Positions 1 to 8,198 of a stretch of 38,135 nt of DNA are shown here, in pieces (the stretch's first letter is position 1; the number at the start of each line of letters is the position of its first letter). The stretch spans positions 1-38,135 of the forward strand of contig CANFRV010000033.1 of NCBI GenBank assembly GCA_947449575.1. Direction: 5' to 3'. The notes under the pieces were generated by a model. That model worked only from the letters and a program-made list of their open reading frames with translations. It had not been told where the DNA came from and ran no database searches. A program made the translations under genes and the position numbers. Source of the stretch: Flavobacteriales bacterium (GTDB lineage: Bacteria > Bacteroidota > Bacteroidia > Flavobacteriales_D > Crocinitomicaceae).

Positions 1-219
1 AGTAAGACAGAATTCAATCTCCACCCTTATATGCCCTTATATTCCTTATATGGTTCAAAAGAATGAGTCGAGGTTTTGGGTTTTAGGTATTAGGTCAGCA
101 TAAGTAAGACAGAATTCAATCTCCACCCTTATATGCCCTTATATTCCTAATATGGTTCAAAAAATCATTAGCACACACATTCAATCTCCCCTTCTTATAT
201 GCCCTTAAACACCTTATAT
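1..219. repeat. Direct repeats in gene-free leader region
   Basis: A 60-bp sequence at 1-60 recurs at 103-162 with a single clear mismatch (TTCCTTATAT against TTCCTAATAT), so the period is 102 bp. A third, degenerate copy lies at about 179-219 and keeps TCAATCTCC, CTTATATGCCCTTA and CCTTATAT. Each unit itself contains three CTTATAT-like words about ten bases apart. The spacer at 61-102 is not repeated. No coding region is visible before about 253. The array may continue to the left of the window. It is not a CRISPR, because there are only two near-identical units plus a decayed third and no regular unique spacers. The function is unknown. Confidence 0.75.
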
Positions 220-258
220 CATACAAAATTCATATCTTTAAATCAAAAATAACAAACT

Positions 259-1365
259 CTGAACTATTCGATCAAAATATTATTTTTTTTCATTGCACTT
301 CAGGTCTCATATACGAGTACTTCTCAATCCTCTTTGTTAAAAAACTCTATAATTCGCGGGGATATCCATTATGGATTTGTTCTACCAGAATACAAAGATT
401 TAAATTATTTAATAAATAAACCAGCTGTCGGTGGAGAACTAAGTTTCATAAAAAAAACAACAGGAAAAACAATTTGGGAAAATATATACAAGTATCCTGA
501 ATACGGAATTACCAATTCTTTTACAACCCTTGGAAATAAAAATATTTTTGGCTACGAAATGGGGCTATTCCCTTTTGTTCAGACCTATCTAATTCGTAAA
601 AAAAGATTTCAATTAACACATCAATTTGGGATCGGAATAGGATATGCAACAAAAAAATTCGATATTAATTCCAATTATGAAAACATTTCAATTGGCTCAC
701 ATCTTAACATTCACTTCAACGTAAAACTGGGAACTAAGATTAAATTAACTGACAAACTATCATTAAACAGTGGACTTTCATTCACCCATTTTTCAAATGC
801 CAATATGGCTGAGCCGAATTTAGGAATCAATTTATTCACCGCATACGCTGGATTCAATTATGCATTAGGTGAACAAACAGAGTTTAAAAAATTAGAAATA
901 GATAAACATATACCACAGCATGAATTTGCATTTGTCTATGCAGCAGGAGGCAAACATACAAGGGCACTTCAGTTAACTGCCTATTTTACGTCCTCTATTT
1001 CGACAGAATATAAATTTCATTGGAAAAGAAAATTCCATGTGGGAGCGGGTCTAGATTTATTCTATGATTCATCGACAAAAGTAGAAATGAATACACCAAA
1101 TAGTGAAGTATATCAGCCTATTTATGATTTACGTTCTGGCGTCCATATTTCTCAAGAAATCGTTTACAATCGTTTCAGTTTTATTTTACAGGAAGGATTA
1201 TATGTAGGTTTGACAGATCATATTAACCAAAAAAGAATGTATAATAGAGGAATTTTACGGTGGAAATTTGATCACTTCTTACTAAGTGTTTCAATGAAAT
1301 CACATGCCAATATTCTTGATTATCCAGAAATTGGAATTGGGTATTATTTTACTAAAAAAAGATGA
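259..1365 (+). CDS. Acyloxyacyl hydrolase (PagL-like lipid A 3-O-deacylase), outer membrane
   Basis: This resembles the PagL-type acyloxyacyl hydrolases of Bacteroidota, outer-membrane beta-barrel enzymes that remove an ester-linked acyl chain from lipid A. Numbered from the first usual start codon (TTG at 334), the frame gives 343 residues with alternating beta-strand character. An H-x-S-N motif at residues 152-155 (THFSNANMAEPNLGIN) matches the catalytic His-Ser region of the family. The frame is open upstream of 334 back to a stop at 250-252. That stretch encodes NYSIKILFFFIALQVSY followed by TSTSQS, a convincing signal peptide that a barrel protein needs. No ATG, GTG or TTG lies in it; CTG at 259 is my best start, with ATC 271 or ATA 277 as alternatives. 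If translation began at 334 the protein would lack an export signal. The 3' end overlaps the next gene by four bases (ATGA), so the two are probably co-transcribed. Confidence 0.7.
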   Translation: MNYSIKILFFFIALQVSYTSTSQSSLLKNSIIRGDIHYGFVLPEYKDLNYLINKPAVGGELSFIKKTTGKTIWENIYKYPEYGITNSFTTLGNKNIFGYEMGLFPFVQTYLIRKKRFQLTHQFGIGIGYATKKFDINSNYENISIGSHLNIHFNVKLGTKIKLTDKLSLNSGLSFTHFSNANMAEPNLGINLFTAYAGFNYALGEQTEFKKLEIDKHIPQHEFAFVYAAGGKHTRALQLTAYFTSSISTEYKFHWKRKFHVGAGLDLFYDSSTKVEMNTPNSEVYQPIYDLRSGVHISQEIVYNRFSFILQEGLYVGLTDHINQKRMYNRGILRWKFDHFLLSVSMKSHANILDYPEIGIGYYFTKKR

Positions 1366-2078
1366 AAATAAAGATTCTATTTTTTTTCGCACTGGTGGCC
1401 ATACTTTCGAATTCCTGCAAAAAGCAAATGGAGCAAATTTCGATGGCGCAAAATTTAGGCGATTTTGATACCTTGCGATTAAATAGTGTTTTCCAAGTTT
1501 ATTTAACGCAAGGAACTGAAAATAAAATTCAGATAAATGGGGCAAGAAAAATCTTAGAAAAAATAAGTATTACCAATGAGAATAATGCTTTAACCTTAAA
1601 TAATAACTACAAAGGAAATTGGATGCATCCCGGAAATAATAAAATAAGTGTGTTTCTAACGGTTAAAAAACTCACTACATTAATTGCCAACGAAACCTGC
1701 AGAATCGAAAGTATAAATACCTTACAAACGGATACTTTCACGTTGGTTATGGCGAGTAAATTGAATGAGGCAGAACTTCAAATCAACTGTAATTCGTTTA
1801 CTTATTGGAATAATTTCCCATGTGGAGGACAAATAAAAATAGCAGGCACAACCAATAGTCTTCAATTCTTTAACGTTGCTTTAATGGCTGTGGATGCAAG
1901 TAATTTTATTACCAATTATGCAACGGTTGTTAACTCATCCAAAGGTGATTGCAAAATAAATTGCCTGCAAAAACTCATTTATAAAATTGAGGGTGAAGGA
2001 AATATCTATTTAAAAGGAAATCCTCCAGAAATCGTGAACGAGAATTTAAATTCGACAGGGAAATTAATCTTTGAATGA
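1362..2078 (+). CDS. GIN-domain (DUF2807) putative lipoprotein
   Basis: The 238-residue protein starts with a lipoprotein signal peptide: hydrophobic ILFFFALVAIL, then the lipobox-like LSNSC with the acylated Cys at residue 19. The rest resembles the GIN domain (DUF2807, putative autotransporter adhesin head), a right-handed beta-helix-like fold common in Bacteroidota envelope proteins. The typical opening is present: a phrase like FDTLRLNSVFQVYLTQG, followed by a short helix-like KILEKISI and then regular beta repeats to the C-terminus. The start codon overlaps the stop of the upstream deacylase gene (ATGA), which indicates translational coupling. The biochemical function of this family is not established, and envelope location is inferred from the lipobox. 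Confidence 0.7.
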   Translation: MKIKILFFFALVAILSNSCKKQMEQISMAQNLGDFDTLRLNSVFQVYLTQGTENKIQINGARKILEKISITNENNALTLNNNYKGNWMHPGNNKISVFLTVKKLTTLIANETCRIESINTLQTDTFTLVMASKLNEAELQINCNSFTYWNNFPCGGQIKIAGTTNSLQFFNVALMAVDASNFITNYATVVNSSKGDCKINCLQKLIYKIEGEGNIYLKGNPPEIVNENLNSTGKLIFE

Positions 2079-2220
2079 AAATCACACATTCAACAATATC
2101 AGGTTTAGCGAGTAAAAATGCAGTAAGATAAAAGTTTAGCAATCAATCTTTCTTTATGATATTCATCATACTAAACAAACAAAAAGGACAAGATTAAAGT
2201 ACCTGACACTTATTTATATC

Positions 2221-2228
2221 TATCTTTG
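2221..2228 (+). promoter_or_regulatory. Candidate -7 promoter box of first slyD-like gene
   Basis: TATCTTTG matches the Bacteroidota sigma-70 -7 consensus TAnnTTTG exactly and lies 26 bases before the ATG at 2255. No good TTTG -33 box is visible at the usual distance; a CTGACA at 2203-2208 is the nearest candidate. Confidence 0.5.
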
Positions 2229-2254
2229 CAACTTCAAATTTTAAGAAAGAAATT

Positions 2255-2761
2255 ATGGCAATTGACGAAAACATGGTTGTTTCCTTAAGTTACAAGCTTA
2301 GTGACGGTAAAACTGGAAACAAAATTGAAGAAACTACAACTGAAAATCCGATGTTATTTTTATTTGGAGTTGGGGCAGTAATCCCTGAATTTGAGAATCT
2401 TCTTCGAAATAAAAACACGGGTGATACTTTTGATTTCACTATTCTTGCTGAAAATGCTTATGGTACTCGAAATGATGAGCAAATCGTCATGATGCCTATT
2501 GATGTTTTCCATGATGAATCTGGGAAATTAAGAGAAAATGAAATTTTTGTAGGTGCTTTGGTGCCAATGTCAGATAATGAAGGAAATCATCTGAGAGGAT
2601 TGGTTCTTGAAATTAAAGAGGATCTAGTAAAAATGGATTTCAATCATCCTTTAGCTGAAATGGATTTACATTTTGAAGGAGTTGTTCTTGAAGTTCGTCC
2701 TGCTTCAGCGGAAGAATTAGAGCATGGTCACGCACATGGTGTTCACGGTCATCAACATTAA
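2255..2761 (+). CDS. SlyD-type FKBP peptidyl-prolyl cis-trans isomerase with His-rich tail
   Basis: The 168-residue protein has SlyD layout. A split FKBP domain at about 5-70 and 128-148 (ENPMLFLFGVGAVIPEFE, GDTFDFTI, and FNHPLAEMDLHFEGVV, the SlyD NHPLAGK-like signature) encloses an insert-in-flap chaperone domain at about 75-125. The C-terminus, HGHAHGVHGHQH (157-168), is histidine-rich, as in SlyD proteins that bind nickel or other divalent metals. The predicted role is cytoplasmic prolyl isomerisation and chaperoning, with possible metal storage or delivery; the metal role is inferred only from the tail. It has its own -7 box at 2221 and a hairpin terminator after the stop, so it appears to be transcribed alone. 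A paralogue without the His tail lies at 3715. Confidence 0.85.
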   Translation: MAIDENMVVSLSYKLSDGKTGNKIEETTTENPMLFLFGVGAVIPEFENLLRNKNTGDTFDFTILAENAYGTRNDEQIVMMPIDVFHDESGKLRENEIFVGALVPMSDNEGNHLRGLVLEIKEDLVKMDFNHPLAEMDLHFEGVVLEVRPASAEELEHGHAHGVHGHQH

Positions 2762-2777
2762 ACAGTAACTAATTTTG

Positions 2778-2810
2778 AAAAGCACTTTAGAAATAAGGTG
2801 CTTTTTTTTT
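2778..2810 (+). terminator. Rho-independent terminator after slyD-like gene
   Basis: AAAAGCAC at 2778-2785 pairs with GTGCTTTT at 2799-2806 around a 13-base loop and runs into a tract of ten T. It lies 17 bases after the stop codon. Confidence 0.75.
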
Positions 2811-2829
2811 GAATAATCCCTGTTGATAA

Positions 2830-3588
2830 ATGAAAATTCAATACTGTTCAGATCTACATTTAGAATTTCCTCATAATCGTGAATTCATCAAAAATCATCC
2901 TATCATACCCGTGGGAGAAATTTTAGTACTTGCTGGAGATATTCTCCCTTTCACGCAACTAAATGAACACAAAGATTTTCTTGATCTGCTTTCCAGTTCC
3001 TTTGAAAAAGTATTTTGGATTCCAGGAAACCACGAATATTACGGCTCTGACATCAACGATCGTTCTTCTTCTTTCTGTGAGAAAATACATGCCAATCTCT
3101 TCTTAGTCAATAATTATGAACAAAAAATAAATGATGTCAATTTTATTTTCTCTACACTTTGGAGCAAAATAAGTGTTGAACATCAATTTATAATTCAAAA
3201 CACATTGTCTGACTTCACGGCAATACGAGATCAAGGTGAAAATTTGAAAATTCAGAAATTTAATGACTTACATGACACCTGTTTTGAATTCATCAGTAGA
3301 ACAGTTAAAAAAAATGAAACTGAAAAAAATGTAGTCATAAGTCATCATGTCCCAACATTTATGAATTACCCAGAACAGCATGCTACGAGTAAAGTAAATC
3401 AAGGTTTTGCAACAGAGCTATTTGAGTTTATCCATGCATCAAACATTGATTATTGGCTATATGGTCATCATCACACCAACACACCCGATTTCACTATTAA
3501 TTCAACGCAATTAATTACAAATCAGCTCGGATATGTGAAATATAAAAAGAATAAAACGTATAAAAATAATGCGTTTTTTGAAATCTAA
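2830..3588 (+). CDS. Calcineurin-like metallophosphoesterase
   Basis: The 252-residue protein carries all the metal-binding motifs of the calcineurin-like phosphoesterase superfamily: SDLHLE (D8 and H10), LAGDILP (G36-D37), PGNHEYYG (66-72), SHHVP (171-175) and GHHH (212-215). The enzyme should therefore be an active dinuclear-metal phosphohydrolase. No signal peptide or membrane segment is visible, so it is probably cytoplasmic. The substrate cannot be told from sequence; relatives act on phosphodiesters, nucleotides or proteins. It starts only 20 bases after the terminator T-tract of the preceding gene and has no obvious promoter of its own, so read-through expression is possible. It is flanked on both sides by SlyD-type genes. 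Confidence 0.85.
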   Translation: MKIQYCSDLHLEFPHNREFIKNHPIIPVGEILVLAGDILPFTQLNEHKDFLDLLSSSFEKVFWIPGNHEYYGSDINDRSSSFCEKIHANLFLVNNYEQKINDVNFIFSTLWSKISVEHQFIIQNTLSDFTAIRDQGENLKIQKFNDLHDTCFEFISRTVKKNETEKNVVISHHVPTFMNYPEQHATSKVNQGFATELFEFIHASNIDYWLYGHHHTNTPDFTINSTQLITNQLGYVKYKKNKTYKNNAFFEI

Positions 3589-3685
3589 GATTATAACCTA
3601 TGATTTGCTTTTGAAATCAAGAAATTATAGAGAAAGTGATGATTAGAATCATATTTTTATTTTATTTCTCAAAAAAAGTTTGACC

Positions 3686-3693
3686 TATCTTTG
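3686..3693 (+). promoter_or_regulatory. Candidate -7 promoter box of second slyD-like gene
   Basis: TATCTTTG, an exact TAnnTTTG match, lies 21 bases before the ATG at 3715. It is the same octamer as upstream of the first paralogue. No clear -33 TTTG is seen at the expected spacing. Confidence 0.5.
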
Positions 3694-3714
3694 TCCTAAC
3701 TAAATACCAATAGT

Positions 3715-4194
3715 ATGACAATTAATGAAAATATGATCGTGACAGTTGCTTACCAACTTACAAATCATACGTCTGGCGAACTTATTGAAGAAACAACTGC
3801 AGAAAATCCTATGATGTTCTTATCAGGCGCTGGATCAATAATTCAAGAATTTGAAGATAATCTTTACGATAAACGCGTTGGTGATACTTTCAGTTTTACA
3901 ATCACAGCTGAAAATACATATGGTGAAAGAGATGAAGAACAAGTCGTTACATTACCTATCACAATCTTTCATGACGAAACTGGCGGAATTAATGAAGAAG
4001 TGATTTTCGTTGGAGCTTTTCTTCCTATGACTGATGAAATCGGTAATCACGTGCGAGGATTAATTCTTGAATTGGATGAAAATTTCGCAAAAGTAGATTT
4101 CAATAATCCACTTGCAGGAACTGACTTACACTTCGAAGGAACGGTTTTAGACGTTAGAATTGCAGAAGAAGAAGAATTAGATCAAGCTCATTAG
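3715..4194 (+). CDS. SlyD-type FKBP peptidyl-prolyl isomerase without His tail
   Basis: The 159-residue protein aligns along its whole length with the SlyD-like protein at 2255. More than half of the positions are identical by eye, including EETT-ENPM-FL, the GDTF-FTI block, FHDE-G, IFVGA--PM-D, GNH-RGL and the SlyD signature FNNPLAGTDLHFEGTVLDV. It ends in an acidic tail, EEEELDQAH, rather than the His-rich tail of its paralogue, so metal chelation by the C-terminus is not expected. The predicted role is cytoplasmic prolyl isomerase and chaperone. The two genes probably arose by an old tandem duplication, now separated by a metallophosphoesterase gene. The stop is 43 bases from the stop of the convergent ABC exporter. 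Confidence 0.85.
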   Translation: MTINENMIVTVAYQLTNHTSGELIEETTAENPMMFLSGAGSIIQEFEDNLYDKRVGDTFSFTITAENTYGERDEEQVVTLPITIFHDETGGINEEVIFVGAFLPMTDEIGNHVRGLILELDENFAKVDFNNPLAGTDLHFEGTVLDVRIAEEEELDQAH

Positions 4195-4237
4195 TAAAAC
4201 TGTTTGCATCTCATTTTTTTCGGGCAAACGAACTAAA

Positions 4238-6067
4238 TTAAGAGATACTTTCGCTTTCAACGCCTTGTAATTCAACTAAATTTGCATAGAGCCCTTTTAA
4301 TTGAATTAGCTCCTCATGTGTTCCAGATTCAGCAATTAAACCTTGATTCAAGACTAAAATTTTGTTTGCTTTACGAATGGTAGATAATCGATGAGCGATT
4401 ACAAATGAAGTGCGACCGATCATTAATTTATCCAAAGCATCTTGTACCAATCTTTCTGATTCAGAATCCAAAGCGGAAGTAGCTTCATCCAGAATTAAAA
4501 TAGTAGGATTTTTTAGTATTGCTCTAGCAATTGCAATTCTCTGTTTTTGTCCGCCAGAAAGTTGAATACCTCTATCTCCTACCTGCGTTTTCATTCCCTC
4601 CGGAAAAGAATTAATGAATTCTAGTGCATTCGCCTGTTTGGCTGCCAATTCCACATCTTCAGCATTGGCTCCAGGTCTACCAAATTCAATATTATCTTGA
4701 ATGGTTCCAGCAAATAAAATAACCTCTTGAGGCACAATCGCCATATGACTTCGCAGGTATTCCGTATCGATATCTTTACAATTAACATCGTCAAATAAAA
4801 TCGCCCCTTCAGAAACGGAGTAATAGTTTAAAAGCAGCGAAGAAATAGTTGATTTTCCAGCACCTGAAGATCCTACCAAAGCAATGGTTTCATTTGAATT
4901 TGCTGTAAAAGTAATTCCTTTTAAAACTTCTATGTCAGCACGTTGAGGATATGAAAAACACGTGTTTTCAAAATGAACTTTTCCACTAAGTGTAGGTTTT
5001 TGACTTCCCAAATGAAGATCTTTTTCGCTCGATTGTTGAATGATTTTCATTATATTTTCACTCGCTCCGATTGCTTTTTGAATTCCAGCATATAAATCTG
5101 GAACCGAACCAACAGAAGCGACCATCATTATAGTATACAGCATAAAGGCAGAAAATTCTTTCACCGTCAATTCTGGATTTGCACCTTGCGTCATTAACAC
5201 TCCTTGTCCAACAATAAAGACGATTGCGCCTGTCATGCAAAAAATGATAAACGAAACAAATAATCCTCGCCACATCCCACTTTTAACATTTAATGCGCGA
5301 ATTTCATCTATTGATTTTTGATATTTCCCCAGTATAAACAATTCATTGGTGAACGATTTAACATTTGAAATACCCATCAATGCTTCTTCCACGATTGAAT
5401 TGGATTCTGCTGAAAAATCTTGTGCTTGCTTTGATAATTTCTTGATAAATCGTCCAAAAAATACAGCAATAATCGCCATCACAGGAACTGTAGCGACCAT
5501 TATTAATGCGAGTTTCCAAGAAATAAACAACAACAAAATGATCGATCCGATAATGGTAATGACTTGCCTAAAAAACTCTGCAATGGTTGTTCGTAAAGTT
5601 TCCTGCACTTGCGAAATATCTGCTGAAATTCTACTTGTTAATTCTCCAACTTTATTCTGATTAAAGAAATCCATTGGCATATATATCAATCTCTCAAAAG
5701 CAGATTTCCGGATATCTCTCAGCGTATTTTCGGTCACATTTGTAAAAATCACAACCCTGAAGTAAGAAAATACAGATTGAATTCCAAATAGTAAAAATAA
5801 CATCATTACCACCGAATTGACATTGTCTACATTCAATAATGACATCGAATCCTCCATCGATGAAGCTTTTGCCCCAGAACTACCGATCAATTGACCCATT
5901 AAATAAGGGAAAAGAATCATAGAAATAGAAGAAATAACCAAGAAAATCCAGCCAATGATAAACATCACGCGGTACGGTTTCAAATATGAAAAAAGTCCAC
6001 GGGCCTTTTGATAGCTTTCTTTTGTTAATTTTATTTTCGGTTCTTTGCCTTTCTTAGGACCCAACAT
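4238..6067 (-). CDS. MsbA-like ABC exporter, fused permease and ATPase
   Basis: The 609-residue half-transporter has an N-terminal exporter-type membrane domain with about six hydrophobic segments (residues ~30-330) followed by an ABC ATPase. Walker A GSSGAGKST is at about 396-404, signature LSGGQKQR at about 501, Walker B ILILDEATSALD just after, and the H-loop IAHRLST near 556. The architecture is that of the ABCB/MsbA family, inner-membrane homodimeric flippases for lipids, lipid A or drugs. The exact substrate cannot be assigned, because this subfamily is annotated in Bacteroidota both as lipid A export and as multidrug export. An insert rich in Ser and Met (about 62-82) lies in the first periplasmic loop. 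It stands alone and is convergent with the slyD-like gene. A -7 box (TATTTTTG on the minus strand, 6091-6084) lies 16 bases upstream of the start. Confidence 0.88.
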   Translation of the reverse strand: MLGPKKGKEPKIKLTKESYQKARGLFSYLKPYRVMFIIGWIFLVISSISMILFPYLMGQLIGSSGAKASSMEDSMSLLNVDNVNSVVMMLFLLFGIQSVFSYFRVVIFTNVTENTLRDIRKSAFERLIYMPMDFFNQNKVGELTSRISADISQVQETLRTTIAEFFRQVITIIGSIILLLFISWKLALIMVATVPVMAIIAVFFGRFIKKLSKQAQDFSAESNSIVEEALMGISNVKSFTNELFILGKYQKSIDEIRALNVKSGMWRGLFVSFIIFCMTGAIVFIVGQGVLMTQGANPELTVKEFSAFMLYTIMMVASVGSVPDLYAGIQKAIGASENIMKIIQQSSEKDLHLGSQKPTLSGKVHFENTCFSYPQRADIEVLKGITFTANSNETIALVGSSGAGKSTISSLLLNYYSVSEGAILFDDVNCKDIDTEYLRSHMAIVPQEVILFAGTIQDNIEFGRPGANAEDVELAAKQANALEFINSFPEGMKTQVGDRGIQLSGGQKQRIAIARAILKNPTILILDEATSALDSESERLVQDALDKLMIGRTSFVIAHRLSTIRKANKILVLNQGLIAESGTHEELIQLKGLYANLVELQGVESESIS

Positions 6068-6142
6068 CTTTTTAAATTTTGTACAAAAATAGCTTTACTT
6101 CATCGGAACTAGTACTTTTTTTTGATATTTTTATTCAATCTC

Positions 6143-6172
6143 TTTGAATAATAGAAAAAATACTTATCTTTG
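6143..6172 (+). promoter_or_regulatory. rpmH promoter (TTTG-N18-TATCTTTG)
   Basis: TTTG at 6143-6146 and TATCTTTG at 6165-6172 are separated by 18 bases, matching the Bacteroidota housekeeping promoter. The start codon of rpmH is 41 bases downstream. This is one of the clearest promoters in the window. Confidence 0.7.
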
Positions 6173-6213
6173 CATTCCGATTTTAAGGAACACAAGACTA
6201 AAGTATATAGATC

Positions 6214-6375
6214 ATGACAAAAAGAACGTTTCAACCGTCAGTAAGAAAGAGAAGAAATAAACACGGTTTCCGTAGTCGAATGGCTACTAAAAATGGACGT
6301 AGAGTATTAGCTGCACGTCGTCAAAAAGGTAGAAAAAAATTGACTGTTTCTTCTGAAGGAATGCACAAACGTTAA
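6214..6375 (+). CDS. rpmH: 50S ribosomal protein L34
   Basis: A 53-codon frame encodes a highly basic protein starting [20 protein letters not shown] and ending GMHKR. It contains the diagnostic L34 segments (TFQPS, RKR-HGFR-RM, NGR-VLAARR-KGR). The length agrees with the usual 44-53 residues in Bacteroidota. L34 is part of the large ribosomal subunit. The gene has a strong promoter upstream and a terminator downstream, so it is a single-gene unit. The frequent bacterial neighbours dnaA and rnpA are absent here. Confidence 0.96.
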   Translation: MTKRTFQPSVRKRRNKHGFRSRMATKNGRRVLAARRQKGRKKLTVSSEGMHKR

Positions 6376-6397
6376 TTCTTTTATAAAACATATTTTG

Positions 6398-6429
6398 AAA
6401 CCGGTATTCTTTGGAGTATCGGTTTTTTT
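6398..6429 (+). terminator. Terminator after rpmH
   Basis: AAACCG at 6398-6403 pairs with CGGTTT at 6420-6425, the stem interior is extended by imperfect TAT/ATA pairing, and a run of seven T follows. It lies 22 bases after the rpmH stop. A diverged copy (about 8866-8899) marks the start of the second duplication unit. Confidence 0.7.
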
Positions 6430-6430
6430 G

Positions 6431-6537
6431 TTTAACCACAGAGTTCACAAAGTATTGCACAGAGTACACAAAGTTTATGAGTTCTATAAAAACTTTGTGT
6501 ACTCTGTGTAAAAAAACTCTGTGCACTCTGTGGTTAA
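6431..6537. repeat. Large imperfect inverted repeat built of CACAGAG words
   Basis: The left arm (6431-6476) begins TTTAACCACAGAGTTCAC and ends GAGTACACAAAGTTT. The right arm (about 6489-6537) reads back as almost the same sequence, starting AAACTTTGTGTACTCTG and ending CTCTGTGGTTAAA. The arms are about 46-49 bases with a short loop near 6477-6488. The heptamer CACAGAG or its complement recurs throughout. It lies between the rpmH terminator and comM and is missing from the second duplication unit, where it falls in a deletion. It would form a strong cruciform or RNA hairpin and looks like a dispersed REP/MITE-type repeat. Confidence 0.8.
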
Positions 6538-6615
6538 AAAAACTTTCAAAACTATAGCTTTAATTCAACTATTTGACTAACTTCAAGAGAGTAACTTTAA
6601 AAAAGAAACTCAAAT

Positions 6616-8154
6616 ATGTTAGTAAAAACCTATGGCAGTGCGGTTTTCGGAATCGATGCCACCACCATCACAGTAGAAGTAAATTTAGGAATTGGAATCA
6701 ACTTTTTTTTAGTCGGATTACCAGATAGTGCTGTGAAAGAAAGTCAGCAAAGAATTAAAGCTGCTTTTAAAAACAATAACTTGAAATTTCCGGGAAAAGA
6801 AATTACAGTCAATATGGCTCCTGCAGATATTCGCAAAGAAGGCTCTACTTTTGATCTTTCTATCGCTGTTGGAATTTTAGCTGCGAGTGAACAAGTATTG
6901 TGTGATCGCTTAAATGACTATATAATACTAGGAGAACTCTCCTTAGACGGCAGTTTAAAGCCTTTAAAAGGAATTCTACCCGTTGCGATCCAGGCAAAAA
7001 AAGAAGGATTTAAAGGAATTATTCTACCAAAAGAAAATGCAATAGAAGCAGCGGTAGTAGATGGATTAAACATTTACGGAATGTCTTCTCTCGATGAAGT
7101 TGTGAAATTTTTGAACCATGAAACAGAAGTTGCTCCAACTGTTGTCGATATCGAAAAAGAATTTAGACAGAAATTAAATGAATTTGAAGTCGATTTCCGA
7201 GATGTTAAAGGTCAACAAAATATTAAACGATCTTTCGAAATCGCTGCTTCTGGAGGACATAATGTACTCTTGATAGGCCCTCCAGGATCAGGGAAGTCAA
7301 TGTTAGCTAAAAGACTACCTACTGTCTTACCTCCTATGACCTTAGAAGAATCATTGGAAACCACTAAAATTCATAGTGTTGCAGGAAAAATTGGAAAAGA
7401 AAGTGGATTGATTACCCAACGACCTTTTCGAAAACCACATCACACGATTTCTGACGTGGCACTTGTCGGTGGAGGAAGTTATCCGCAGCCAGGGGAAATT
7501 TCATTAGCACACAACGGTGTTTTATTTCTAGATGAACTTCCTGAGTACAAACGAACAGTTTTGGAAGTCATGCGTCAACCCTTAGAAGATAGAAATGTCA
7601 CTATCTCAAGAGCACGTTTTTCGATTGATTTCCCTGCCGGATTTATGTTAGTAGCCGCAATGAATCCTTGTCCGTGTGGATACTACAATCATCCCGATAA
7701 AGCGTGCGTTTGCGGACCTGGAATTGTACAAAAATATTTAAACCGTATCTCAGGCCCTCTGCTCGACCGCATTGATCTACATGTCGAAGTGACGCCTGTG
7801 ACCTATGATGAGTTAGCGCATGACTGCCCAGATGAAGGAAGTGAAGAAATTCGAACAAGGGTAATTGAAGCGAGATTAATTCAAGAAAAACGTTTTACCA
7901 AACAAAAAGGTGTTCATTGCAATGCTCAAATGGAAAGCAAAGACATTCAACTGCATTGTAAAATAAACGAAGCAGGTGGAATAATCTTACGAAATGCGAT
8001 GGACAAGCTAGGTCTTTCAGCGCGCGCTTATGATAGAATATTAAAAGTTTCCCGTACAATTGCCGATTTGGAAAAATCTGAAACCATAGAAGCTATGCAT
8101 TTAGCTGAAGCTATTCAATTTAGAAGTTTAGATCGCGAAAGTTGGGCCGGATAA
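6616..8154 (+). CDS. comM: ComM/YifB family Mg-chelatase-like AAA+ ATPase
   Basis: The 512-residue protein is full length for ComM (YifB), a hexameric AAA+ helicase that promotes branch migration during natural transformation and other homologous recombination. The N-terminal S5-like domain (about 20-170) contains the family hallmarks [14 protein letters not shown] and [23 protein letters not shown]. The central Mg-chelatase-type ATPase has Walker A GPPGSGKS at 222-229, Walker [10 protein letters not shown], and the zinc-finger-like NPCPCGYY segment near 350 with a second C-x-C. The C-terminal domain follows (about 405-505, [20 protein letters not shown]). A possible promoter is TTTG at 6572 with TAACTTTA at 6592. 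A second, broken copy of this gene lies at 8907-9276 in the duplicated unit. Confidence 0.93.
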   Translation: MLVKTYGSAVFGIDATTITVEVNLGIGINFFLVGLPDSAVKESQQRIKAAFKNNNLKFPGKEITVNMAPADIRKEGSTFDLSIAVGILAASEQVLCDRLNDYIILGELSLDGSLKPLKGILPVAIQAKKEGFKGIILPKENAIEAAVVDGLNIYGMSSLDEVVKFLNHETEVAPTVVDIEKEFRQKLNEFEVDFRDVKGQQNIKRSFEIAASGGHNVLLIGPPGSGKSMLAKRLPTVLPPMTLEESLETTKIHSVAGKIGKESGLITQRPFRKPHHTISDVALVGGGSYPQPGEISLAHNGVLFLDELPEYKRTVLEVMRQPLEDRNVTISRARFSIDFPAGFMLVAAMNPCPCGYYNHPDKACVCGPGIVQKYLNRISGPLLDRIDLHVEVTPVTYDELAHDCPDEGSEEIRTRVIEARLIQEKRFTKQKGVHCNAQMESKDIQLHCKINEAGGIILRNAMDKLGLSARAYDRILKVSRTIADLEKSETIEAMHLAEAIQFRSLDRESWAG

Positions 8155-8178
8155 AATAGGAAATTGCCAATTAAAAAG

Positions 8179-8186
8179 TATATTTG
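8179..8186 (+). promoter_or_regulatory. -7 promoter box of DUF1801 copy 1
   Basis: TATATTTG fits TAnnTTTG and ends 12 bases before ATG 8199. The same box lies at 11258-11265 before copy 2. It supports the ATG over the upstream TTG as start. No -33 TTTG at the normal spacing. Confidence 0.45.
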
Positions 8187-8198
8187 AAAAAAAAAGAA

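Noticed and set aside
1-219. CRISPR-like repeats
   Set aside because: Only two good copies with a 60-base repeat and one 42-base spacer, the third copy is decayed, and there are no cas genes.
1300-1545. 81-codon minus-strand frame across the deacylase/GIN gene junction
   Set aside because: Antisense to two coupled genes with clear coding signals.
4202-4229. Hairpin GTTTGC/GCAAAC between convergent slyD-like and ABC exporter genes
   Set aside because: Six-pair stem with a 16-base loop and the T-run inside the loop; too weak to call a terminator.
5346-5660. 104-codon frame opposite the ABC exporter, and similar long antisense frames opposite comM, aconitase, dsbD and permease genes
   Set aside because: They lie wholly within well-supported genes on the other strand and show no domain or start context of their own.
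6287-6526. 79-codon minus-strand frame across rpmH and the inverted repeat
   Set aside because: It overlaps rpmH and reads through the CACAGAG repeat, which gives low-complexity protein.
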